Source of the DNA: an uncultured Bacteroidota bacterium
Lineage (GTDB): Bacteria; Bacteroidota; Bacteroidia; Chitinophagales; Chitinophagaceae
NCBI GenBank assembly: GCA_903912435.1
Contig: CAIWHI010000029.1
Span: forward strand, 1-8,385
Direction: 5' to 3'
DNA length: 8,385 nucleotides
Shown: in pieces, positions 1 through 6,010 of the stretch
Numbering within the stretch: position 1 is the stretch's first letter
Layout of the letters: each line of letters starts with the position of its first letter
Program-made: the position numbers and the translations under genes
The notes under the pieces: model-generated
What the model saw: only the letters and a program-made list of their open reading frames with translations
Told to the model about the DNA's origin: nothing
Databases searched by the model: none

Positions 1-1014
1 CTTCCAATTGCTATAAAACCACTCCCTGATGCAGGGGTGATAATAGGTGCAACCAGCGTTTGTCCAGGCACTCAAATTACGTTAACAGATACCACAAGTG
101 GCGGTGTATGGAGTAGCAGCAATATAAAGGCAACAGTATCGGGCGGAACTGTAATTGGTATTATACCAGGATTAGATACCATAATATATAAGGTAACGAA
201 TAGTTGCGGTGACGCTATTACAAAATACCCCATTACCATTCTCCCAATGCCCAATGCGGCTAATATTACAGGTCCACAAACTGTATGTGTAAATGACTCG
301 ATGCAACTAACAGATACTGTAAGCGGTGGTAGCTGGATAATAAGTAATCAAAATGCCAGTATCAATATAAATGGTATTGTAAAAGGTAAAATTGCTGGCC
401 TTGATACTGTGGAATATTCGGTTAATAATAGTTGTGGAACAGCTAATACTACCTATAATATTACTGTGAACCCACTACCCTATGCAGGTACAATTTCGGG
501 TACAGATTCAGTTTGTGCTGGAGATACACTTGGAGCCATGACCGATACTATACCCGGTGGTGTATGGGGAAGCATGGACCAGGGAATTGCAAATGTATTA
601 GCTAACGGTTCTGCTGTGGGTAAAAAAGCCGGGGTTGATTCGGTGACCTATTCGGTAAGTAATAGTTGTGGAACGGCTGTGGCTACCTTTGGATTGGTAG
701 TAAGGTCGGAGGCAGATTGTACCCCACCAATTACAAAACTGGACAAGATGGGCTGTACAGGTGAAGGCGAAATACTGATCTACCCTAACCCATGCCGTTC
801 AGGTGTGTTTACCCTAAACATTTACTCATCTTACCAGGAAGATGTTACCATAAGTGTAATTAACATGCTGGGACAGAAAGAAACCAAGGTAGTATCTGTA
901 ACCAATCAACCAACTAATGTTAAGATGACCCTTGCTGCAGGTATGTATTATGTAACCGCAGTTACCGCTCATGGCAGGTGTACAGAGAAATTGGTGGTAG
1001 AGGTGGATAGGTAG
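1..1014 (+). CDS. C-terminal part of a large secreted surface protein with Ig-like repeats and a T9SS sorting domain (5' truncated by window edge)
   Basis: The reading frame is already open at base 1 and runs to TAG at 1012-1014, so the N-terminus and signal peptide lie outside the window. The visible 337 residues hold three copies of a 75-76-residue Ig-like (BIG2-like) repeat, then a C-terminal domain of about 80 residues. That domain begins with the YPNP motif (codons near 781-792), followed by a MLGQ turn, an AAGMYYV strand and a final EKLVVEV strand, which matches the type A sorting domain of the type IX secretion system. In this family the domain directs export across the outer membrane and is cleaved during surface attachment. 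The protein is therefore probably surface-attached or released, with an adhesive or structural role; no catalytic domain is visible here. Each repeat carries one cysteine near its start (VC) and one in an NSCG motif, possibly a disulfide pair. The family assignment is firm; the biological role is inference. Confidence 0.9.
   Translation, partial: LPIAIKPLPDAGVIIGATSVCPGTQITLTDTTSGGVWSSSNIKATVSGGTVIGIIPGLDTIIYKVTNSCGDAITKYPITILPMPNAANITGPQTVCVNDSMQLTDTVSGGSWIISNQNASININGIVKGKIAGLDTVEYSVNNSCGTANTTYNITVNPLPYAGTISGTDSVCAGDTLGAMTDTIPGGVWGSMDQGIANVLANGSAVGKKAGVDSVTYSVSNSCGTAVATFGLVVRSEADCTPPITKLDKMGCTGEGEILIYPNPCRSGVFTLNIYSSYQEDVTISVINMLGQKETKVVSVTNQPTNVKMTLAAGMYYVTAVTAHGRCTEKLVVEVDR
28..702 (+). 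repeat. Three tandem Ig-like protein repeats of 75-76 codons
   Basis: The units are about 28-252, 253-480 and 481-702. Each starts just after a PLP/MP linker and reads roughly: (A/G)xIxGxxxVC, LTDT, GGxW, a stretch ending GxxxGLDT, YxVxNSCG, then an ITV strand. The first cysteines of the units are 75 and 76 residues apart. At DNA level most of the similarity has drifted, but a 15-nt exact match remains between 426-440 and 660-674, around the NSCG codons of units 2 and 3. The third unit is the most divergent (two extra residues before its TDT motif). The upstream PLP linker at 19-27 suggests that more units precede the window. Confidence 0.85.
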
Positions 1015-1037
1015 AAGGGGAAATAAATGAATAATTT

Positions 1038-1079
1038 AATAAGGGTTTGGTGTTAGATGCACTAAACCCTTATTTTTTT
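1038..1079 (+). terminator. Intrinsic terminator after the T9SS-sorted protein gene
   Basis: The 5' arm 1041-1052 (aagggtttggtg) pairs with 1060-1071 (cactaaaccctt) over 12 bp with a single G-U wobble. Three further A-T pairs extend the stem outward to 1038 and 1074. The loop is 7 nt (1053-1059). The stem runs into a T-tract at 1073-1079. It begins 24 nt after the stop codon, as expected for a rho-independent terminator. Confidence 0.9.
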
Positions 1080-1130
1080 GGCAATTATTTTGGAAAATTT
1101 ACAAAATCCAATTTTATTGTCAAATTTTCC

Positions 1131-1138
1131 TACCTTTA
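1131..1138 (+). promoter_or_regulatory. Candidate Bacteroidota -7 box (TACCTTTA) upstream of the radical SAM gene
   Basis: The octamer TACCTTTA differs from the Bacteroidota consensus TAnnTTTG only in its last base. It lies after the terminator of the preceding gene and before the ATG at 1264, so transcription could start near 1142 and give a leader of about 120 nt. No TTTG -33 element sits at the usual 19-21 nt spacing, so support is weak. The rest of 1080-1263 is AT-rich with no recognisable gene or RNA. Confidence 0.3.
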
Positions 1139-1263
1139 CAACATAACAGTATTTTAAAGGCAACAAATTGAATTATTACCGGTGAATTCCTTATTAATTC
1201 ACAGAATATTGGAGACAATTATTAATGCCAAAATAGAATAGAACCATATCAATATAAACCCAG

Positions 1264-2337
1264 ATGATAAACCAAATAGCCAATGACCGTTTTGAAAAAG
1301 GGAGGGGGGCACAGTATAACCCTAAGAACAGGTTTCTGAAGGGGGAGTATGTGCAGGAACATGTGGAGGGTATTGATGATTGGGAACAGGACAAAAGAGA
1401 AACGCAGTATATAGCTGATAATAGCAAAACAATAGTAAACCCGGTAACCAGTCCCGATGTGGGGATGCTGTTTTCGGCTAATCCCTACCAGGGATGCGAA
1501 CACGGATGTGTCTATTGCTATGCAAGGAATACGCATGAATACTGGGGCTATAGTGCGGGGTTGGATTTTGAGAGCAGGATAGTAATCAAAAAGAACGCCC
1601 CTGCCCTACTGAGGAAATATTTTGACAACAAAAACTGGATACCCGCTACTATCTCCCTAAGTGGAAATACTGATTGCTACCAACCAATAGAACGGAAGAT
1701 GAAGCTGACCAGAGCCATGCTGGAAATTTTTCTGGAATACCGCAATCCTGTGGGGATTATTACGAAGAATTCTTTGGTGCTAAGGGATATGGACATTATT
1801 CAGGAATTGAATAAGCACAATCTGGTAAGGGTGTTTACCTCAATTACCTCTCTTGATGAAAACCTGCGAAAAATAATGGAGCCAAGAACTGCATCGTATA
1901 AGGCAAGACTTGGCGTACTAGAAACCTTATCGAAAGCAGGTATACCTACAGGGGTAATGAATGCGCCATTGATACCAGGGCTGAATGATATGCATATGCA
2001 CGATGTACTCAAAGCTGCAAGTGAGGCCGGGGCCAAATGGGCGGGTTATACTGTGGTAAGACTGAATGGCCCCATAGGTGGTATTTTTAAGGACTGGCTT
2101 ACGAAAACCTTCCCCGACAGGGCAGAAAAGGTATGGCACCAGATTGAAGAATGCCATGATGGGCAGGTAAATGATAGTAGAATTGGGAACAGGATAAAGG
2201 GCGATGGGAAGTTCGCAGAAATGATTAAGAACCAGTTTGATATTTATTGCCGTAAATACCACCTCAATGAAATACATGAATCGCTAAATACCACAGCATT
2301 CCGCAGAGTGAAGGCCGGGCAGGGGATTCTGTTTTAG
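1264..2337 (+). CDS. PA0069/SplB-type radical SAM protein
   Basis: This 357-residue protein carries the radical SAM cluster motif CEHGCVYCYAR, with C78, C82 and C85 binding a [4Fe-4S] cluster that reductively cleaves S-adenosylmethionine. An SGNTDCYQPIE segment follows at about 133-143. These, with the N-terminal RGAQYNPKNRF motif (about 14-24), are typical of the PA0069/Rv2578c branch of the SplB-like family (COG1533, 'DNA repair photolyase'). Members of this branch have no settled substrate; the spore photolyase name is by homology only, and spore repair is not expected in Bacteroidota. The length is normal for the family and the motifs are intact. The ATG at 1264 is the first in-frame start after a TAA at 1255-1257; no Shine-Dalgarno sequence is present. 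The gene ends in a 4-nt tail-to-tail overlap with the nuclease gene on the other strand. Confidence 0.92.
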   Translation: MINQIANDRFEKGRGAQYNPKNRFLKGEYVQEHVEGIDDWEQDKRETQYIADNSKTIVNPVTSPDVGMLFSANPYQGCEHGCVYCYARNTHEYWGYSAGLDFESRIVIKKNAPALLRKYFDNKNWIPATISLSGNTDCYQPIERKMKLTRAMLEIFLEYRNPVGIITKNSLVLRDMDIIQELNKHNLVRVFTSITSLDENLRKIMEPRTASYKARLGVLETLSKAGIPTGVMNAPLIPGLNDMHMHDVLKAASEAGAKWAGYTVVRLNGPIGGIFKDWLTKTFPDRAEKVWHQIEECHDGQVNDSRIGNRIKGDGKFAEMIKNQFDIYCRKYHLNEIHESLNTTAFRRVKAGQGILF

Positions 2338-3212
2338 ATTGATTTTAGACTTTGGATTTCGTCTTCGGTGAGGCCCGTAATTTGAGCAATTGTGGGGATT
2401 GGCATACTCAGGTTAAGGCAGTTTCGGGCTATTTCTAAATTGCGTTCGTGTTTCCCCTCTTCTTTTCCTTCGTATTTTCCCTTATTATAATTACCAACTA
2501 CCCTACCATAACTATCCCGCCATTCCTTAATAAAATAATCGTAATCAGCTTTATCAGTAGGACTGAGTTTCAGAACATCCAATTTTTCAAAAGCTTCTTT
2601 GAGTCCTTTAGCCTTAGTACCCTCTTCAATCTCTTCGGTCTTTAAAAACCTAATCCACTCATCAAGCGTATTCTTAGCTATATCATCAAACTCATTAACT
2701 TTAATGATATAATACTCGGGATAAATTCTGGAGATTTTCTCGGTATGGTAAACCAGCTGTTCGTCTTTTGTTAAAAGAAGATAATCGTGTTTGTTGATTC
2801 CGACAAAGTTGGTGGTGCCATGGTAGATATAATCTTCGCCATGACCCAAATTAAAATAAACAATATTTACGGAAATTACCTTCTTGATTTTGTTGTACCC
2901 CATACCTCTTTCCATGTTGTCAATTATCAACTTGGAGGTACCGAACAATATTCTCAACAAATAATCCTGAAAGTAATCGTTTTGTATTTCAATTATTATC
3001 AACTCGCCCTTTGAATCCTTAACCAATAAATCGACCTGATTAGTCTTATTTAAGGCAGATTCTCTATTACCCTCACTTTCAAGAATGCTTTCTATTTTGA
3101 TATCCTCATAAAGTAATTCACTTAAAAAGCCTTCAAGAATGCCAAAGCTGGCCTTATTTCTTAAAAGCCTTTTCATTGCCCAATCGAACCTTATGAGATT
3201 GCGTTTTTGCAT
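2334..3212 (-). CDS. Rpn-family PD-(D/E)XK nuclease (putative transposase-type)
   Basis: The 292-residue protein starts with an RFDWAMKRLLR helix typical of PF12784/Rpn proteins. The nuclease core follows: VDLLVKD (D61) and, after 13 residues, the IEIQ strand (E75, Q77), giving the D-x13-ExQ metal-binding signature. The C-terminal part holds a glycine/lysine/glutamate-rich segment (about 243-253) and an ending with an ITGLTEDEI motif, both usual in the family. E. coli Rpn proteins are DNA endonucleases that raise RecA-independent recombination. Despite the family name 'transposase', no terminal inverted repeats or partner genes are seen here. All core residues are present and the length is normal, so it looks intact. 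It lies 63 nt downstream of the marC-family gene on the same strand and has its own candidate -7 box. Such genes are often multicopy and horizontally moved; that is family knowledge, not shown here. Confidence 0.88.
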   Translation of the reverse strand: MQKRNLIRFDWAMKRLLRNKASFGILEGFLSELLYEDIKIESILESEGNRESALNKTNQVDLLVKDSKGELIIIEIQNDYFQDYLLRILFGTSKLIIDNMERGMGYNKIKKVISVNIVYFNLGHGEDYIYHGTTNFVGINKHDYLLLTKDEQLVYHTEKISRIYPEYYIIKVNEFDDIAKNTLDEWIRFLKTEEIEEGTKAKGLKEAFEKLDVLKLSPTDKADYDYFIKEWRDSYGRVVGNYNKGKYEGKEEGKHERNLEIARNCLNLSMPIPTIAQITGLTEDEIQSLKSI

Positions 3213-3229
3213 TCTGTGTATTTCAGAAA

Positions 3230-3237
3230 CAAAATTA
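3230..3237 (-). promoter_or_regulatory. Candidate -7 box (TAATTTTG on minus strand) for the Rpn-family gene
   Basis: On the minus strand, 3237 down to 3230 reads TAATTTTG, an exact match to TAnnTTTG. Transcription starting a few bases downstream would leave a leader of about 14 nt before the ATG at 3212. No TTTG is found at the standard -33 spacing; the nearest (3268-3265) is 27 nt away. AT-rich sequence makes chance matches fairly likely. Confidence 0.35.
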
Positions 3238-3275
3238 AATAAAAATAACGAATCAGAAATTCACCAAATTATGAA

Positions 3276-3872
3276 CTACCTCATTACCCCAATATTATTC
3301 CTAAAAATCTTGACAGCAATTGCCAATAGAATTACACCGAAAAACTTGCGGATAACCGCAATTCCTGATGGACCAAGTATGCGCTCCAGAAAATTGACTG
3401 AACGAAGGGAAATGTAAATAATGACCAGATTGATGAGAATGGCTATGAGGATATTATAGTTTTCGTAGGCTGCTTTGAGGGACATAACCGTAGTTAAGGT
3501 ACCTGAGCCGGCTATCAATGGGAAAGCTACGGGCACCAGGGTACTGGTTTTAGACTCCTCTTTATCTGGCTTAAAAAACTCAAGACCTAATATCATTTCA
3601 AGACCCAGAATGAAGATTACTATTGAGCCCGCTATTGCAAAGGACTTGATATCAAGCCCCATAAATTCAAGCATTTGCTTTCCCACAAGAAAGAATAACA
3701 ACATTAGTCCGCCTGAAACTACGGTAGCCAAGAGGGCATTAATATCGCCTGATTTCTTCTTGATAGATATAATGACAGGTAGTGACCCGAGTACATCAAT
3801 AACCGCAAATAGGGTGAAGCTAACTGTTACAATTTCTGAAAAATCGGTTTTTGAAAGGCCGAATCCGGTCAT
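3276..3872 (-). CDS. MarC-family integral membrane protein
   Basis: A 198-residue, strongly hydrophobic protein with about six predicted membrane segments (roughly residues 12-36, 46-68, 77-97, 111-131, 139-156 and 172-192). Family landmarks are the VPVAFPLIAGSGTL segment (113-126) and the C-terminal ERILGPSGIAVIRKFFGVIL stretch with an AIAVKIFRNNI ending, both typical of MarC/UPF0056. The length matches the family (about 200 residues). E. coli MarC was once linked to multiple antibiotic resistance, but that role was not upheld; the transported substrate, if any, is unknown. The protein acts in the inner membrane. It is divergent from pepT across 112 bp and precedes the Rpn-family nuclease on the same strand, so read-through into that gene is possible because no terminator separates them. 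Confidence 0.92.
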   Translation of the reverse strand: MTGFGLSKTDFSEIVTVSFTLFAVIDVLGSLPVIISIKKKSGDINALLATVVSGGLMLLFFLVGKQMLEFMGLDIKSFAIAGSIVIFILGLEMILGLEFFKPDKEESKTSTLVPVAFPLIAGSGTLTTVMSLKAAYENYNILIAILINLVIIYISLRSVNFLERILGPSGIAVIRKFFGVILLAIAVKIFRNNIGVMR

Positions 3873-3984
3873 ATAAATGAAATTGGGGTGTCTGCGAAGG
3901 TACAGATTGAAAGGTTAGGAAAACCCCAAAAGTACTTTTCGTTCAATTTTATAACTTAATATACCCTTAAACCCTTAGGATAAT
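3873..3984. promoter_or_regulatory. Divergent promoter region between the marC-family gene and pepT
   Basis: This short region must hold both promoters. For the minus-strand gene, 3902 down to 3895 reads TACCTTCG, one mismatch from TAnnTTTG, 22 nt before the start codon; a TTTTG (3931-3927) lies 24 nt upstream of it, slightly beyond the usual spacing. For pepT, 3933-3940 reads TACTTTTC, also one mismatch from the -7 consensus, with a TTG at 3907-3909. The two candidate promoters partly overlap, which would allow mutual interference. All assignments are by motif only. Confidence 0.3.
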
Positions 3985-5277
3985 ATGGGTAAGAAGTCTA
4001 TTTTTGCCCAACAAAACCAATCAGTAATGGCTCTAAATAACTATACTCATACAGCTGCAGACAGATTTATGCAGTACGTGCAAATTGATACCCAAAGCGA
4101 CCCAACCTCCCCTACCCAACCTAGTACTGAAAAGCAAAAAGATCTGAGCAAGGTGCTGGTGGAGGAATTACTAGCAATAGGTATTAGTGATGCCGAACTT
4201 GATGAGCATGGTTATGTATATGCCACCATACCCGCTACTACTGATAAAAATGTACCTGTATTGTGCTTTTGTTCGCATGTGGATACTGCACCCGATTGCA
4301 GTGGCAAAGATGTGAAACCAATATTGCACAAAAATTATGATGGCAGTGATATTCAATTGCCAGATGATGAATCAGTAATCATAAGTACTAAAGACCACCC
4401 TTACCTTAAAGAGCGCATAGGTGATGATATTATTACTGCTAGTGGCAATACCCTATTGGGTGCTGATGACAAGGCAGGTGTGGCTATTATTATGGACCTG
4501 GCCAATTACCTGATTACGCACCCTGAAATAAAGCATGGCAAAATACGTGTACTGTTTACACCCGATGAAGAAGTGGGTCGTGGGGTGGCAGCGATTGACA
4601 TGAAGAGGCTGGGGGCTGATTTTGGGTATACCCTGGATGGTGGCGAACGTGGCCATCTGGAAGGTGAAACATTTTCGGCTGATGCGGCAATAGTTACCTT
4701 TCATGGTATAAGTGCCCACCCTGGGTATGCTAAAGGTAAAATTGTACATGCAATAAAAGCGGCATCAGCTTTTGTAGCCATGCTGCCAAGAGAAGAATGG
4801 TGTCCGGAAGCTACTGAAGGAAAACAAGGTTTTGTGCACCCAACTTCTATTGAGGGTGGACTGGAAAAAGCTACGGTTCAGTTTATTGTACGTGATTTTG
4901 ATACTTCAATGCTTGCCAAACACGAAGAAAGGTTAAAAGACATCATGCACAAGGCAGCAGAACAGTTCCCTGGTATCACTACCTCTTTTGTAGTAAAGGA
5001 ACAATACCGCAATATGAAGGAAATTCTTGACCTACATCCCCAGGTAATGGATTATGCTGAGGAAGCCTATGTGAGGAGCAATATGGAAGTGACAAGAATG
5101 AGCATAAGAGGTGGAACTGATGGCTCGAGATTATCTTTTATGGGTCTGCCATGTCCTAATATCTTTACCGGCGAAATGGGTATACACTCTAAGCAGGAGT
5201 ATGTAAGCGTTCAGGATATGGAGAAAGCGGTGGAAGTATTAGTGCATTTGGCTAAAATATGGGAAGAGAAGGCATAA
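3985..5277 (+). CDS. pepT: Peptidase T (tripeptide aminopeptidase, M20B)
   Basis: Peptidase T is a di-zinc cytosolic exopeptidase that removes the N-terminal residue from tripeptides. The M20 motifs are complete: SHVDTAPD (H98 metal ligand, D100 helper), GADDKAG (D161 bridging ligand), PDEEVGRG (E195/E196, catalytic base and ligand), DGGERG (D218 ligand), SAHPG (H245, dimer-domain region) and HSKQEYVS (H401 ligand). GGTDGSRLSFMG (376-387) is also characteristic of PepT. From the first ATG the protein has 430 residues, slightly longer than the usual 405-415. Homology to E. coli PepT begins only at about residue 25 (DRFMQYVQIDTQS), so the second in-frame ATG at 4027 (M15) may be the true start, giving 416 residues. 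Neither start has a clear Shine-Dalgarno sequence. No strong terminator follows the stop. Confidence 0.95.
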   Translation: MGKKSIFAQQNQSVMALNNYTHTAADRFMQYVQIDTQSDPTSPTQPSTEKQKDLSKVLVEELLAIGISDAELDEHGYVYATIPATTDKNVPVLCFCSHVDTAPDCSGKDVKPILHKNYDGSDIQLPDDESVIISTKDHPYLKERIGDDIITASGNTLLGADDKAGVAIIMDLANYLITHPEIKHGKIRVLFTPDEEVGRGVAAIDMKRLGADFGYTLDGGERGHLEGETFSADAAIVTFHGISAHPGYAKGKIVHAIKAASAFVAMLPREEWCPEATEGKQGFVHPTSIEGGLEKATVQFIVRDFDTSMLAKHEERLKDIMHKAAEQFPGITTSFVVKEQYRNMKEILDLHPQVMDYAEEAYVRSNMEVTRMSIRGGTDGSRLSFMGLPCPNIFTGEMGIHSKQEYVSVQDMEKAVEVLVHLAKIWEEKA

Positions 5278-5340
5278 ACTTCCTTATCTTAAATAGTTTT
5301 GTCCAATTGAAAATGATTACTTTCCGCTTGTTATCTTAAC

Positions 5341-5356
5341 TAATTGCTTACAATTA
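5341..5356. promoter_or_regulatory. Short perfect inverted repeat upstream of the DUF1573 gene
   Basis: TAATTG (5341-5346) and CAATTA (5351-5356) form perfect 6-bp arms around a 4-nt centre. The element lies 18 bp upstream of the candidate -7 box at 5375, overlapping where a -33 element would sit. It could be an operator or a chance AT-rich palindrome; there is no T-tract, so it is not a terminator for pepT. Confidence 0.2.
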
Positions 5357-5374
5357 ATTATTAAATAAAATTAT

Positions 5375-5382
5375 TACCTTTG
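5375..5382 (+). promoter_or_regulatory. Bacteroidota -7 box (TACCTTTG) for the DUF1573 gene
   Basis: TACCTTTG is an exact match to TAnnTTTG. It lies 18 nt before the ATG at 5401 in a 123-bp gap after pepT, which predicts a very short leader. A good TTTG -33 element is not seen at standard spacing; the nearest TTG (5344-5346) is 28 nt upstream. Confidence 0.5.
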
Positions 5383-5400
5383 TAAAAAAGAGGCTAATTA

Positions 5401-5943
5401 ATGGTTAAGAATTACCTTGTTGTTATAATTACAATCCTTACACTTTCTGTTTTTACCTTGGTAATCATCCAGCTTACGGGTATTAGCAGGAACTCATGGA
5501 CTCGTTTGCTTAATGGCCACAAAGAAGGTGAGGAGTTTAATGGCAATTTTTACAGCAAGGAGGGGGAAATATATCATGGCGAGATTTTCCATGAGGAGAC
5601 AAAGACCCGTGACCAGATAGTGAGGCGTATGGCCAAGACTACCCTGCAGTTTTATGAAACCAAATACAATTTTGGCAGTGTACCAGAAGGAAAGGTTTTA
5701 AGTCATACGTTCAGATTTAAAAATACTGGTCAGAATCCACTGATGATATCTAAAACAGATGTAACCTGTGGGTGCACTGTACCAAATTATCATCTGGAAC
5801 CTATAGCACCAGGTTCGGATGGGGAGATTACCATTGAATTTAATACCAGTGGAAAATCGGGGATACAACAGAAAAACATAGCAGTGCATGCCAATACCAA
5901 CCCTGAATCGGTAAACATTGGGATAGAGGCTGATGTGAGGTAA
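5401..5943 (+). CDS. Membrane-anchored DUF1573 domain protein
   Basis: The 180-residue protein opens with one hydrophobic segment (about residues 5-26) after a short basic start, fitting a signal anchor or uncleaved signal peptide. No lipobox cysteine is seen. Residues 30-80 form a charged linker that contains a 12-residue tandem duplication (41-52 and 53-64). A DUF1573 domain follows (about 82-180), with the usual landmarks: FGSVPEG, HTFRFKNTG, a CGCTVP motif (C123, C125), EPIAPG and an FNTSGKSG turn. DUF1573 has an Ig-like fold and is very common in Bacteroidota envelope proteins, but its molecular function is not known. The orientation implied is an N-terminal membrane anchor with the domain in the periplasm. 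A second TAA follows the stop directly. The prenyltransferase gene starts 67 nt downstream with no terminator between, so co-transcription is possible. Confidence 0.88.
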   Translation: MVKNYLVVIITILTLSVFTLVIIQLTGISRNSWTRLLNGHKEGEEFNGNFYSKEGEIYHGEIFHEETKTRDQIVRRMAKTTLQFYETKYNFGSVPEGKVLSHTFRFKNTGQNPLMISKTDVTCGCTVPNYHLEPIAPGSDGEITIEFNTSGKSGIQQKNIAVHANTNPESVNIGIEADVR

Positions 5944-6010
5944 TAAGTCAAAACCCCATTAATCATTAACAACTAAGCACTAACAATTAAAAATTGCCTA
6001 AATACAAACT

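Noticed and set aside
1927..2277. Minus-strand open frame of 116 codons opposite the radical SAM gene
   Set aside because: It lies wholly inside a strongly supported gene and shows no domain or motif of its own.
2310..2380. CGGGC...GCCCG arms around the radical SAM/Rpn junction as a possible terminator
   Set aside because: Only 5 bp pair across a long loop and there is no following T-tract.
3212..3228. Small hairpin TTCTG/CAGAA just upstream of the Rpn-family start codon
   Set aside because: Only 5 bp with a 7-nt loop; expected by chance in AT-rich DNA and no conserved element is recognisable.
2334..3872. Rpn nuclease plus MarC-type membrane protein as a possible two-gene defence or toxin system
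   Set aside because: They have a 63-nt gap with a separate candidate promoter, the families are not known to work together, and no further sequence evidence links them.
3475..3876. Plus-strand open frame of 133 codons opposite the marC-family gene
   Set aside because: It is the antisense of a well-supported membrane protein and its translation resembles no known family.
5984..5996. CAATT/AATTG palindrome before the prenyltransferase gene
   Set aside because: A 5-bp AT-rich palindrome with a 3-nt loop is expected by chance in such a spacer.
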